A DNA stretch of 64,000 nt from Pseudomonas versuta (GCF_001294575.1 NZ_CP012676.1:4128001-4192000); one strand, 5' to 3'. Positions 16,600-25,116 are shown, counted from the stretch's first letter. Made by a program: numbers and translations. Notes: a model not told the origin generated them from the sequence alone.

Positions 16600-17150
16600 G
16601 CCTGGCGATGCACAAAACCTGTAGGAGCGAGCTTGCTCGCGAGCTGTTTGATCTTTTTAAAAATCTCGCGCGCAAGCTCGCTCCTGCAGGGTTGCTGGCG
16701 TGTCTGCTATTGAGCGGCTGCACCAACCTGCCGCTGCCCAAACAAATGCCGACCCTGACGTTGCCGATGCAATTGCATATTCAGCGCGAACAGGGCGATC
16801 AGAGTCAGGACTGGCTGCTGGTGATTCAGCAACAAGACGCAGGCTTGCGCTGGTCATTGATGGACCCGCTGGGGATTCCCCTGGCGCGTCAGGTGCTGCA
16901 GGACGGCAATTGGCATGCCGACGGTTTGTTGCCTCCCAACCCCGAGGCCCGGGAGCTGTTTGCCGCCTTGCTGTTTGCATTGACGCCACAAGCCGGGCTG
17001 GCAGCTAATTATCCACAGGCAGAATCGGCGTCCGACGCGCGATTTCTGGGGTCGCGCTGGCAGGTGCATTATCAACCGCCACAAGCGTTTCGCATTGATA
17101 TGAAGGGCAATCTGCACTACGCCATTAGCCCGTTGGAGGCGGCACCATGA
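16596..17150 (+). CDS. DUF3261-type lipoprotein with REPIN-encoded N terminus
   Basis: A 184-residue lipoprotein (180 if the ATG at 16608 is used). The lipobox LLSGC ends at about residue 42, much later than usual, because the codons before it are a REP doublet (16618-16690). The repeat gives the charged stretch CRSELARELFDLFKN and then LARKLAPAG, which directly precedes the hydrophobic core LLACLLL. The mature part fits the DUF3261 lipoproteins seen in polyene clusters (ApeN-type), which are thought to help place the pigment at the outer membrane. The GTG at 16596 overlaps the methyltransferase stop and is the coupled start; the ATG twelve bases later is equally possible. The 3' end overlaps the ketosynthase start (ATGA). 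Confidence 0.8.
   Translation: MSLAMHKTCRSELARELFDLFKNLARKLAPAGLLACLLLSGCTNLPLPKQMPTLTLPMQLHIQREQGDQSQDWLLVIQQQDAGLRWSLMDPLGIPLARQVLQDGNWHADGLLPPNPEARELFAALLFALTPQAGLAANYPQAESASDARFLGSRWQVHYQPPQAFRIDMKGNLHYAISPLEAAP
16618..16690. repeat. REP doublet (REPIN) inside the DUF3261-type lipoprotein gene
   Basis: CCTGTAGGAGCGAGCTTGCT... at 16618-16642 faces TCGCGCGCAAGCTCGCTCC... at 16666-16690; as reverse complements the 25-base arms differ at two positions. The centre is an AT-rich loop. The same family occurs at 21204-21251 and, decayed, at 60678-60733. It is read in frame as part of the lipoprotein signal region. Confidence 0.85.
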
Positions 17151-18334
17151 CCGCATACCTGAATGCATTGGGCATCATCTGTTCACTGGGCCGCGGCCCG
17201 GATGAAGTGGCTCACAGGCTGATGGCCGGCGACTGTTCGGGCATGCAGCGCGCCAGCGGCTGGGTGCCCGCACGCTCGGTGTCGGTAGCCGGTGTGCAGG
17301 GTGCACTGGCAGCGATTCCGGCTGAACTGAGCGGGCACAACAGCCGCAACAATCAATTGCTGCTCGAAGCGGCATTGCAGATTCGCGAGCCCATTGAGCA
17401 GGCAATCCGCACCTGGGGCCGCGATCGCATCGCCATTGTGCTGGGCACCAGCACCTCGGGTATCGATGAAGCCAGCAACGGTATAACCCATTACTTGCAG
17501 CATCAGCAGTTCCCTGCCGATTACGATTATCAGCAGCAGGAACTGGGCGCACCGGCCAACTTCCTGGCTGACTGGCTGAACCTCAGCGGTCCGGCCTATG
17601 TCATTTCAACCGCCTGTACCTCCAGCGCCCGCGCCCTGATGAGTGCCCAACGCCTGCTGGACATGAATCTGTGCGACGTGGTGCTGTGCGGCGGTGTCGA
17701 CAGTTTGTGCAAGCTCACCCTCAATGGCTTTTCGGCGCTTGAGGCGGTGTCCGATGAGCGCTGCAACCCGTTCTCGGTAAACCGCAGCGGGATCAATATC
17801 GGCGAAGCCGCGGTGCTGTTTTTGATGAGCCGCCAGCCCGCCGCCGGGCATTCGATTGCCCTGCTCGGCGCCGGTGCCAGTTCTGACGCGCACCATATCT
17901 CCGCCCCCGAGCCCACGGGCCGGGGCGCGGCTCAGGCAATGCACAAGGCCTTGCGCCGGGCCAGTCTGCAAGCCAGCCAGATCGGCTACTTGAACCTGCA
18001 TGGCACTGCCACCCGGCACAACGACGCCATGGAAAGTCACGCCGTGACCCAGGTGTTCCCCCAGGGGGTGTCCTGTTCCTCGACCAAGCCCATGACCGGG
18101 CACACCCTGGGTGCAGCAGGTGCTCTGGAAGCTGCGTTTTGCTGGCTGAGCCTGACCCACGGCAACCTGCTGCCTCCCCATGTCTGGGATGGCCAGGGCG
18201 ATCCGGCACTGGCGCCGCTCAATTGGGTGACGCCCGGCCAGACTCTGGCATCTACACAACAACGCTGCCTGATGAGCAACTCGTTTGCTTTCGGCGGCAA
18301 TAACGTCAGCCTGATTATCGGAGACGCCCCATGA
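17147..18334 (+). CDS. Beta-ketoacyl synthase (full, catalytic)
   Basis: A 395-residue ketosynthase with the complete Cys-His-His set: the Cys in STACTSSARA (about residue 157), the His in LNLHGTATRHND (about 285) and the His in KPMTGHTLGAAG (about 318). The C-terminal NSFAFGGNN is the usual family ending. It should condense malonyl-ACP with the aryl-polyenoyl chain. In known clusters a ketosynthase of this type (ApeO) pairs with the truncated partner encoded here at 2617-3336. It overlaps the lipoprotein gene and the next dehydratase gene, each by four bases. Confidence 0.92.
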   Translation: MTAYLNALGIICSLGRGPDEVAHRLMAGDCSGMQRASGWVPARSVSVAGVQGALAAIPAELSGHNSRNNQLLLEAALQIREPIEQAIRTWGRDRIAIVLGTSTSGIDEASNGITHYLQHQQFPADYDYQQQELGAPANFLADWLNLSGPAYVISTACTSSARALMSAQRLLDMNLCDVVLCGGVDSLCKLTLNGFSALEAVSDERCNPFSVNRSGINIGEAAVLFLMSRQPAAGHSIALLGAGASSDAHHISAPEPTGRGAAQAMHKALRRASLQASQIGYLNLHGTATRHNDAMESHAVTQVFPQGVSCSSTKPMTGHTLGAAGALEAAFCWLSLTHGNLLPPHVWDGQGDPALAPLNWVTPGQTLASTQQRCLMSNSFAFGGNNVSLIIGDAP

Positions 18335-18798
18335 TTGATTGGCCGCTCGCCGAATTGCTGCCCCACGCCGGCGACATGATCCTGATCGATCAGGTGCTGG
18401 GGTTTGACCAGGAACAGATTCACACCCGCCTTACCGTGCGCGCCGGCGGGTTGTTCAACCGCGAAGACGGCAGCCTCCCGGCGTGGGTGGGCATCGAGTT
18501 GATGGCGCAAAGCGTGGCGGCCTATGCCGGTTGCCGCGCACGCAGTGAAGGCAACCCCGTCGAGCTGGGCTTTTTGCTCGGCACGCGCAAATTTGAATGT
18601 AACGTCGAGCACTTCCCGGCGGGCGCCGAGTTGCAGATCCACGCCCTGCGCTCGCTGGAAGACGACAACGGCATGGGCGTGTTCGAGTGTCACCTCAGCG
18701 GCCCCGGCATTCATGCCAGCGCCCGCCTGAACGTGTTCCGCCCGCCCCAGGCACAAAACTATCTTGCTCAAGCATCCCGGGAGACGCGTCATGACTGA
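18331..18798 (+). CDS. Hotdog dehydratase-like protein (ApeP type)
   Basis: A 155-residue FabZ-like hotdog protein. LLPHAGDMILIDQV near the N terminus matches the strand that carries the catalytic His in 3-hydroxyacyl-ACP dehydratases, and WVGIELMAQSVAAYAG is the central helix with the conserved Glu. It is more divergent than the dehydratase domain fused to the ligase. In described systems two such subunits form a heterodimer, so it probably pairs with that fused domain. It is coupled to the ketosynthase upstream (ATGA) and overlaps the ketoreductase by eight bases. Confidence 0.85.
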   Translation: MIDWPLAELLPHAGDMILIDQVLGFDQEQIHTRLTVRAGGLFNREDGSLPAWVGIELMAQSVAAYAGCRARSEGNPVELGFLLGTRKFECNVEHFPAGAELQIHALRSLEDDNGMGVFECHLSGPGIHASARLNVFRPPQAQNYLAQASRETRHD

Positions 18799-19519
18799 GT
18801 CCATTTTGGTCACAGGTTCCAGCCGTGGCATCGGTCGTGCCATCGCCTTGCGTCTGGCCCGGGCCGGCTTTGATCTGGTGCTGCATTGCCGCAGTGGCCG
18901 CAGCGAAGCCGACGCCGTAATGGCCGAAGTACAGGCCCTGGGCCGCAGCGCCCGGGTGCTGCAATTTGACGTGTCGGATCGCGCCCGCTGCCGGGAGGTT
19001 CTTGAAGCCGACGTTGAAGCCTTTGGCGCCTATTACGGCGTGGTGCTCAATGCCGGTCTGACCCGCGATGGCGCCTTCCCGGCGTTGAGTGAAGACGACT
19101 GGGATGTGGTGATGCGCACCAACCTGGACGGTTTTTACAACGTGCTGCACCCGGTGATGATGCCGATGATCCGCCGCCGCAAGGCCGGGCGCATTGTGTG
19201 CATTACCTCGGTGTCGGGCCTGATCGGCAATCGCGGGCAGGTCAATTACAGCGCCTCCAAGGCCGGTCTGATCGGTGCCGCCAAAGCGCTGGCCATCGAA
19301 CTGGGCAAACGCAAGATCACCGTTAACTGCGTCGCTCCGGGCCTGATCGACACCGCCATGCTCGACGAAAACGTCCCCGTGGAAGAACTGATGAAAATGA
19401 TCCCCGCACAACGCATGGGCACCCCGGAAGAAGTGGCGGGCGCGGTCAACTTTTTGATGTCCGACGAAGCCGGCTACATCACCCGCCAGGTCCTGGCGGT
19501 TAATGGAGGCCTGTGCTGA
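18791..19519 (+). CDS. 3-ketoacyl-ACP reductase (FabG-like)
   Basis: A 242-residue short-chain dehydrogenase. TGSSRGIGRA at residues 8-17 binds the NADP cofactor, LNAG follows, and the catalytic Ser (ITSVSG), Tyr153 and Lys157 (NYSASKAG) are all present. It reduces the 3-keto group made by the ketosynthases so that the dehydratases can create each conjugated double bond. The ATG at 18791 has GGGAG seven bases upstream; an in-frame ATG at 18764 would extend into the upstream gene without support. A neighbouring start at 19519 overlaps its stop by one base. Confidence 0.92.
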   Translation: MTESILVTGSSRGIGRAIALRLARAGFDLVLHCRSGRSEADAVMAEVQALGRSARVLQFDVSDRARCREVLEADVEAFGAYYGVVLNAGLTRDGAFPALSEDDWDVVMRTNLDGFYNVLHPVMMPMIRRRKAGRIVCITSVSGLIGNRGQVNYSASKAGLIGAAKALAIELGKRKITVNCVAPGLIDTAMLDENVPVEELMKMIPAQRMGTPEEVAGAVNFLMSDEAGYITRQVLAVNGGLC

Positions 19520-20745
19520 TGAAGCGCGTTGTCGTCACCGGCATGGCCGGCATCACCTCGCTGGGCAGTGACTGGGCCAGTATTGAAGCCAATTTTTTAG
19601 CCGGACGCAGCGGCATTCGCCGGATGGACGAGTGGGACCGGTTCACTGAGCTCAACACCCGTCTGGCCGGCCCTATCGATGACTTTGCGGTGCCAAAGCA
19701 CTGGACCCGCAAACAGCTGCGCAGCATGGGCCGGGTCTCACGCCTGGCCGTTGGCGCTGCCGAGCTGGCCTTGCAGGACGCCGGTCTGCTCGGCAACCCG
19801 ATCATTCGCGACGGGCGCATGGGGGTGGCCTGCGGCTCGTCCACCGGCAGCACCGACGAGATCAAGGCCTTTGGCAACATGCTGCTCAACTCGGTGGCCG
19901 ACGGTTTGAATGCCAACAGTTACGTGCGCATGATGCCCCACACCACAGCGGCCAATATCAGCATCTTCTTTGGTCTCACCGGGCGCCTGATTCCCACTTC
20001 CAGCGCCTGCACCAGTGGCAGCCAGGGCATCGGCTATGCCTACGAATCGATCAAGTACGGACGCTTGCCACTGATGCTCGCGGGCGGCGCCGAAGAACTG
20101 TGCCCCACCGAAGCCATGGTGTTTGACGCGCTGTATGCCACCAGCCTGAAAAACGACGCCCCGCACACCAGCCCGCGCCCGTACGACAAGGACCGTGACG
20201 GGCTGGTGATCGGTGAAGGCGGCGGCATGCTGGTGCTCGAAGAGCTTGAACACGCCCTGGCCCGTGGCGCCCCTATCCATGCCGAAATCGTCGGTTTTGG
20301 CAGCAATGCCGACGGCCAGCACACCACCCGCCCGGAAGTCAGCACCATGCGCCGAGCCATGGAGCTGGCGCTGGAGGACGCAGGCATTGCGGCGCAGGCC
20401 ATCGGCTATGTGAACGGCCATGGCACGGCCACCGAACAAGGCGACATTGCCGAAACCCTGGCCACCAGTGAGTTGTTCGGCAAGCACATGCCGATCAGCT
20501 CGCAGAAGAGCTTTCTGGGCCACACCCTGGGTGCGTGCGGGGCGCTGGAATCGTGGTTCTGTATCGAAATGATGAACCGCGACCGCTATGTACCGACGCT
20601 CAACCTGGATGAAGTCGACCCGCGCTGCGGCGAGCTGGATTACCTGCGTGGCGGGTTTCGCGAAATGCACAACGAATACGTGATGAACAACAACTTTGCC
20701 TTTGGCGGGGTCAACACGTCGTTGATCTTGCGCCGCTGGTCGTAA
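19519..20745 (+). CDS. Beta-ketoacyl synthase, second full copy (FabF-like)
   Basis: A 408-residue ketosynthase, closer to FabF than its operon partner. Cys164 in SSACTSGSQG, His301 in NGHGTATEQGD and His335 in FLGHTLGACGA form the catalytic triad. It may start chain growth from the aryl-ACP or make the lipid part; in other clusters it corresponds to ApeR. The ATG at 19519 with GGAGG nine bases upstream is preferred over the GTG at 19513, which would be only three bases from that site. It is the last biosynthetic enzyme of the operon. Confidence 0.9.
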   Translation: MKRVVVTGMAGITSLGSDWASIEANFLAGRSGIRRMDEWDRFTELNTRLAGPIDDFAVPKHWTRKQLRSMGRVSRLAVGAAELALQDAGLLGNPIIRDGRMGVACGSSTGSTDEIKAFGNMLLNSVADGLNANSYVRMMPHTTAANISIFFGLTGRLIPTSSACTSGSQGIGYAYESIKYGRLPLMLAGGAEELCPTEAMVFDALYATSLKNDAPHTSPRPYDKDRDGLVIGEGGGMLVLEELEHALARGAPIHAEIVGFGSNADGQHTTRPEVSTMRRAMELALEDAGIAAQAIGYVNGHGTATEQGDIAETLATSELFGKHMPISSQKSFLGHTLGACGALESWFCIEMMNRDRYVPTLNLDEVDPRCGELDYLRGGFREMHNEYVMNNNFAFGGVNTSLILRRWS

Positions 20746-20764
20746 CACTTCTGGAGCCAATGGA

Positions 20765-21196
20765 ATGTCTTACCTGCTACGCGTAACCCTGATCGCCCTT
20801 GCCCTGCTGACCACTGTGTCGTGCAGCAGCAAACGCATGCTGACCCCCGACCGCACGCTGCACCCCTCGATTCATGCTGACCGGGCGCAGATGCAACAGG
20901 CGATCGTAAAGTCCCTGGTCGGCCGTGGCTGGACAGTGCAAAAAATCACCCCTGAACGGGTGCAGGCGCAAATCACCGTGCGTGAGCAATTCCACGCCGA
21001 AATCGACATCCCGTACAGCGCCACCCACTACCAGATCATTTACCGCAACAGCAGCGGCCTGGACTACAAGGACGGCAAGATCCACAAGAACTATATCCGC
21101 TGGGTACGCCTGCTGGACCGCGACATCGTGCGCGACCTCAAGGACAACCAGAACGAGCGTACGGCGCAGCAGCTGTCGGAAGCGGCTGCAAAGTGA
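20765..21196 (+). CDS. Small lipoprotein closing the polyene operon
   Basis: A 143-residue predicted lipoprotein: a hydrophobic signal region (LLRVTLIALALLTTVSC) with a lipobox ending at about residue 20, then a compact basic mature domain of about 120 residues. I recognise no enzyme motif. It begins 19 bases after the second ketosynthase with no terminator between them, so it is very likely co-transcribed, and a role in periplasmic or outer-membrane handling of the pigment is a reasonable guess. The REP hairpin that follows marks the end of the operon. Confidence 0.75.
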   Translation: MSYLLRVTLIALALLTTVSCSSKRMLTPDRTLHPSIHADRAQMQQAIVKSLVGRGWTVQKITPERVQAQITVREQFHAEIDIPYSATHYQIIYRNSSGLDYKDGKIHKNYIRWVRLLDRDIVRDLKDNQNERTAQQLSEAAAK

Positions 21197-21203
21197 CAAT
21201 TAC

Positions 21204-21251
21204 CCCCTGTAGGAGCGAGCTTGTTCGCGAGCAAGCTCGCTCCTACAGGGG
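21204..21251. repeat. REP palindrome between the convergent polyene operon and lysR gene
   Basis: CCCCTGTAGGAGCGAGCTTG (21204-21223) faces its exact complement CAAGCTCGCTCCTACAGGGG (21232-21251) around the loop TTCGCGAG. The long stem can form in either transcript and probably helps end transcription or protect both mRNA ends. Its right edge contains the stop codon of the LysR gene. Same family as the repeat at 16618-16690. Confidence 0.8.
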
Positions 21252-22145
21252 TTGGTTAACGGTTTTACGCGTCAGCAGTTCGGCAAATGCCGTGGCCATC
21301 GGCGAGCTTTGGCCCTTGCGCTGCACCAGCCACACCGCTGAATGGGCATCGGCATCAAGCAGCGGCCGATACACCACGCCCTTGATCCGCATGTGCTGAT
21401 ACGACGCCGGCAGCACCGATACGCCCAACCCCGCCGAGACCAGGCCAATAATGGTCATGGCCTCGCCCGCTTCCTGTGAAAAGTGCGGGCTGAAACCTGC
21501 CTGGCGGGCCAGGGTCATTAGCTGTGCATAGAGTCCGCTACCGTAACTGCGCGGGAAGAATACAAAGGGCTCCTCGGCCAGGGCCGCCAGCTGCAGGCCC
21601 GCTTCGCTGCCGGCAGCCAGCGGGTGGTCGCCCCGGATCACGGCCACCAGCGGTTCGCTGAACAGTTCAACGGCGGTCAATGAGTCCGGCAACGCCAGCG
21701 GGCGGATCATCCCGACTTCGATGGATTCGTCCACCACCCCTTCGGCCACTTCGCGGCTGCTCATTTCCTTGAGGTTTAAATGCACCGCCGGGAACGCCTG
21801 GCGAAAGGCAAATATGGCCTGGGGAATACTCGAGCTGAATGGCGCCGATGAGGTAAAACCGATTTTCAGTTCGCCCAATTCCCCCAGCTGTGCGCGCCGG
21901 GCTACATCGGCAGCCTTGTCGACCTGGGCCAGCACCAGGCGCGCTTCCTCCAGGAACAAGCGGCCCGCTTCACTGAGCTCGACCCGACGGTTGTTTCGAT
22001 CGAACAGGCGAGCGCCCAGTTCTTGTTCCAGCGCCTGTATTTGCTGGCTCAGCGGCGGCTGGGAGATACCCAGCAACTGGGCCGCACGGCCAAAGTGCAG
22101 TTCTTCGGCAACAGCGATGAAGTAGCGTAAATGGCGCAATTCCAT
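21243..22145 (-). CDS. LysR-family transcriptional regulator
   Basis: A 300-residue LysR-type regulator. The N-terminal helix-turn-helix is clear (LRYFIAVAEELHFGRAAQLLGISQPPLSQQIQALE, about residues 5-39), followed by the linker helix and a substrate-binding domain of two alpha/beta lobes. It is divergent from the MFS exporter with a gap of 118 bases, the usual arrangement for a LysR protein controlling its neighbour in response to a small ligand. It is convergent with the polyene operon and need not control it. Its final codons lie inside a REP palindrome. Confidence 0.92.
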   Translation of the reverse strand: MELRHLRYFIAVAEELHFGRAAQLLGISQPPLSQQIQALEQELGARLFDRNNRRVELSEAGRLFLEEARLVLAQVDKAADVARRAQLGELGELKIGFTSSAPFSSSIPQAIFAFRQAFPAVHLNLKEMSSREVAEGVVDESIEVGMIRPLALPDSLTAVELFSEPLVAVIRGDHPLAAGSEAGLQLAALAEEPFVFFPRSYGSGLYAQLMTLARQAGFSPHFSQEAGEAMTIIGLVSAGLGVSVLPASYQHMRIKGVVYRPLLDADAHSAVWLVQRKGQSSPMATAFAELLTRKTVNQPL

Positions 22146-22193
22146 AGAAGTCCTATTAAGTCGTAAAACCTATCAAACAGGTCGAACAATATA

Positions 22194-22221
22194 TTGGAAA
22201 GAATCGTTAGCCACCTATATT
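22194..22221 (+). promoter_or_regulatory. Candidate promoter of the MFS exporter gene
   Basis: TTGGAA (22194-22199) and TATATT (22216-22221) are spaced by 16 bases, and the region lies between the two divergent genes where a LysR protein would bind. Motif match only; no clear T-N11-A dyad was singled out. Confidence 0.35.
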
Positions 22222-22263
22222 CTTTTGCCATTGCCGCTCGGCTTTACGCTTTCTGAGGTCCCC

Positions 22264-23544
22264 GTGAAAACTGCTGTCGCCCCTCTCGCCCACGAAATCA
22301 CGCCGCCTGCACAGGATGATGTGATTGCGCAACTGAATGACATTTTTATCGAAAAAGGCACACCGCTATTTATGCGCACGGTGCTGGCGCTGTTCTCGGG
22401 GGGCTTTGCAACCTTTGCCTTGCTGTATTGCGTGCAACCGATGATGCCGGTGCTGTCCCATGAATACGGGATTAACGCGGCGCAGAGCAGCCTTATTCTG
22501 TCGGTCGCCACTGCAATGCTGGCTATCGGTTTGCTGATCACCGGGCCCATTTCCGACGCGTTCGGGCGTAAGCCTGTGATGGTGTTTGCGTTGTTTTCGG
22601 CGGCGGCGTTCACCCTCCTCAGCGCGCTGATGCCCACCTGGGAAGGTGTACTGATCACCCGGGCGCTGGTGGGTTTGTCACTGAGCGGACTGGCCGCCGT
22701 GGCCATGACCTATTTAAGTGAAGAAATTCACCCGCAACACATTGGCCTGGCCATGGGCTTGTACATTGGTGGCAATGCCATTGGCGGCATGAGCGGACGC
22801 TTGATCAGCGGCGTGCTGATCGACTTTGTCAGCTGGCATACGGCGATGATGGTGATCGGCGGTCTGGCGCTGGTCGCAGCCCTGGTGTTTGTGAAGATCC
22901 TGCCCGAGTCGCGCAACTTCCGCCCTCAGGCCATGAACCCGCGCAGCCTGCTGAACGGGTTCACGATGCACTTTCGCGATGCCGGCCTGCCATGGCTGTT
23001 TCTTGAGGCGTTCCTGCTGATGGGCAGCTTCGTGACGCTGTTCAACTACATCGGTTATCGCTTGCTGGCTGAGCCATACAACATGAACCAGGCGCTGGTG
23101 GGCTTGCTGTCAATTGTGTACCTGTCCGGTATTTACAGCTCCGCGCAGATCGGTGCGCTGGCCGACAAGCTGGGCCGACGCAAAGTGTTATGGGCCGTGA
23201 TTGTGCTGATGCTGGCCGGGATCGCGCTGACCATGTTCGAACCCGTCGCACTGGTGATCATCGGCATGCTGCTGTTCACCTTCGGCTTCTTCGGCGCGCA
23301 TTCGGTTGCCAGCAGCTGGATCGGCCGGCGCGCGACCAAGGCCAAGGGCCAGGCGTCGTCGTTGTACCTGTTCAGTTACTACGCCGGATCGAGCATCGCC
23401 GGGACCGCCGGCGGTTTCTTCTGGCATTACGCCGGGTGGAACGGCATCGGTTCGTTTATCGCCGCCCTGCTGGTGATTGCCCTGCTGGTGGCGTTGCACC
23501 TGGCCCGATTGCCGGTACTGCCGGGGAATCGGAAAACCCCGTAA
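22264..23544 (+). CDS. MFS exporter (YnfM-like)
   Basis: A 426-residue major facilitator protein with 12 predicted membrane segments and a hydrophilic N-terminal tail of about 35 residues. The loop 2-3 motif is present as GPISDAFGRKPVM, with its repeat ADKLGRRKVLW in the second half. It resembles YnfM-type drug or metabolite exporters; the substrate is unknown. The GTG at 22264 is chosen because GAGG lies six bases upstream; an in-frame ATG at 22225 would lie within four bases of the presumed -10 element. Control by the divergent LysR protein is likely. A terminator hairpin starts within its last codons. Confidence 0.88.
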   Translation: MKTAVAPLAHEITPPAQDDVIAQLNDIFIEKGTPLFMRTVLALFSGGFATFALLYCVQPMMPVLSHEYGINAAQSSLILSVATAMLAIGLLITGPISDAFGRKPVMVFALFSAAAFTLLSALMPTWEGVLITRALVGLSLSGLAAVAMTYLSEEIHPQHIGLAMGLYIGGNAIGGMSGRLISGVLIDFVSWHTAMMVIGGLALVAALVFVKILPESRNFRPQAMNPRSLLNGFTMHFRDAGLPWLFLEAFLLMGSFVTLFNYIGYRLLAEPYNMNQALVGLLSIVYLSGIYSSAQIGALADKLGRRKVLWAVIVLMLAGIALTMFEPVALVIIGMLLFTFGFFGAHSVASSWIGRRATKAKGQASSLYLFSYYAGSSIAGTAGGFFWHYAGWNGIGSFIAALLVIALLVALHLARLPVLPGNRKTP

Positions 23545-23557
23545 CCCGGCAGTTTTT
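23518..23557 (+). terminator. Rho-independent terminator of the MFS gene
   Basis: CTGCCGGGG and CCCC...CCCGGCAG form a stem (23518-23552), followed by TTTTT at 23553-23557. It overlaps the MFS stop codon and lies between this gene and the convergent gspM. Confidence 0.7.
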
Positions 23558-23569
23558 CCTTGCTCGCGC

Positions 23570-24022
23570 CTACAAAGGGTTGTTGCTGAGCTGTAGCTGG
23601 GCCTGCAAGCTCAGATCGCGCTTTTCCAGGCGCACACTTTCGAACCGGGCATCTTCCTGTTCGATGCGCTCAAGCCAGCCCAGCACCGCCACAGCATCGC
23701 CACTCAGGGTTATACGCAACACCCGGGCATCCATCTCGAACTGCTGCACATTGAGCCCGGCACTCGCCGCACTTTCGCTCAAGCGGGTCGCCAGCGGTTG
23801 CTCGCCCCCCTTGGCCGCGAGAGTGGGCCGGGCCAGTTGCACTTGCGCCGCTTGCAGTACAGCCCTGGAGTACAGCGCCTGGGCTGTGTCCCAACGCTGG
23901 CCCGCCGGCTGCCAAAAGCCATAAAAGGCCAATACAGCCAACAGGAACACGCCGAGCATACCCAGCAGTTGACGGTCCCGGCCCGGCAGTTGCCGCCAAT
24001 AGTCGCGTAGCTGGCTCTTCAT
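23570..24022 (-). CDS. gspM: Type II secretion protein GspM
   Basis: A 150-residue bitopic inner-membrane protein: a short cytoplasmic start, one membrane helix (LLGMLGVFLLAVLAFYGFW, about residues 20-38) and a periplasmic ferredoxin-like domain. GspM binds GspL and helps anchor the GspE ATPase. It is the last gene of the operon; its start overlaps the gspL stop by four bases. The identification rests on layout and position as the family is poorly conserved. Confidence 0.85.
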   Translation of the reverse strand: MKSQLRDYWRQLPGRDRQLLGMLGVFLLAVLAFYGFWQPAGQRWDTAQALYSRAVLQAAQVQLARPTLAAKGGEQPLATRLSESAASAGLNVQQFEMDARVLRITLSGDAVAVLGWLERIEQEDARFESVRLEKRDLSLQAQLQLSNNPL

Positions 24023-25116
24023 AAATCGTCCTTCAGGGTGAGTAATGCCTGTACCCGGCGGCCCTGCTGGCTGGCATTGCCCAGGATGACCGGTAGTCCA
24101 CTCTGCACGCCTCGCGCCCGCAGATGCTCAAGCTCGGTGAAGCTGCTGGCGGTGATGTTCAGCGTCCAGCCGGCTGCCGCCTGCCATTCCATACTCTGGA
24201 CTTCGACACTGCTGGCACCAATCACCTGTTCGGTCAGTTGAAGTAACCGCCGCATGTGCCCGCTTGGTCCTGAGGCATCTTGCTGCTGCAAGTGCCTGAG
24301 CTGCGCGGACAGGTCGACAATGCGCGTTTGCTCGGGATACAGCGCCCTGAAACGCTGCTCGCTGAGGGTATGGAGGCGGGCCGTTTGCTCTTCCAGAAAA
24401 CCGCTACGCAGATGGGAAAACCCCAGCCCCAGGCTAAAGACCACCAGCAAGGCAGCGCTGATTCCATACCAGGGCAAGCGCCGGGTGGCCTGTTTGAATT
24501 CGCCTTGCAGCAGGTCAATCGCCTGCTGAGCACTGAAAGCAGCCTGGGCCTCTGTGTGTAGCCAGACGATCTCAGGGGGCAGCGTCGCCTTGATGGCCTC
24601 AAGGTCTTGCGCTGATAACACCAGCCGTGCCGGCAGCGCACCGCCGATAATCCAGCGCCCGTCCCACCATGCTGCACAGGGCTTGTCACGGGGCAACATA
24701 TCGGCATCTACCTGCACGCTGACGATGTTCAGCCCGCGCCGCCGAAGCTGCGCCAGCAAGTCCTTGAAACGCTGTTTATGAATGATCAGCAAGGGATAAC
24801 GCTGTTGTGCATCTGCCCGACCGACGCCAATGTGCACGGCGTCGAGGTCGTCTGCCAGTTGCTCTTCGACGCTGAAAGCCAAGCTTTGCACGGTCGGTCG
24901 ACGCCTGCCCGGCCAGGGATCGGTCAGCAGCCAGCTGCACAGGTGCATGGGCAAAATCAGGTGGATACTGTGGTCTTCAAGGCCCCTCACCGCCTCGTTC
25001 AAAGAGGTTCGGTGCAGGGCCAGAGGGTCTTGCCAAAAACATACTGGCGCGTCATCCAGATCGGTTTCATCGCCCCGGGAAAAACCCTCGGCGGTCAGGT
25101 AAAGCCAGCTTTTCAT
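24019..25116 (-). CDS. gspL: Type II secretion protein GspL
   Basis: A 365-residue protein with a cytoplasmic actin-like domain (about residues 1-220), one membrane helix (GISAALLVVFSLGLGFSHL, about 231-250), a coiled stretch and a periplasmic ferredoxin-like domain (ending near LLTLKDDL). GspL links the GspE ATPase to the inner-membrane platform. The ATG at 25116, beginning MKSWLYLTAEG and overlapping the gspK stop by four bases, is preferred over an upstream in-frame ATG at 25170. Confidence 0.9.
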   Translation of the reverse strand: MKSWLYLTAEGFSRGDETDLDDAPVCFWQDPLALHRTSLNEAVRGLEDHSIHLILPMHLCSWLLTDPWPGRRRPTVQSLAFSVEEQLADDLDAVHIGVGRADAQQRYPLLIIHKQRFKDLLAQLRRRGLNIVSVQVDADMLPRDKPCAAWWDGRWIIGGALPARLVLSAQDLEAIKATLPPEIVWLHTEAQAAFSAQQAIDLLQGEFKQATRRLPWYGISAALLVVFSLGLGFSHLRSGFLEEQTARLHTLSEQRFRALYPEQTRIVDLSAQLRHLQQQDASGPSGHMRRLLQLTEQVIGASSVEVQSMEWQAAAGWTLNITASSFTELEHLRARGVQSGLPVILGNASQQGRRVQALLTLKDDL

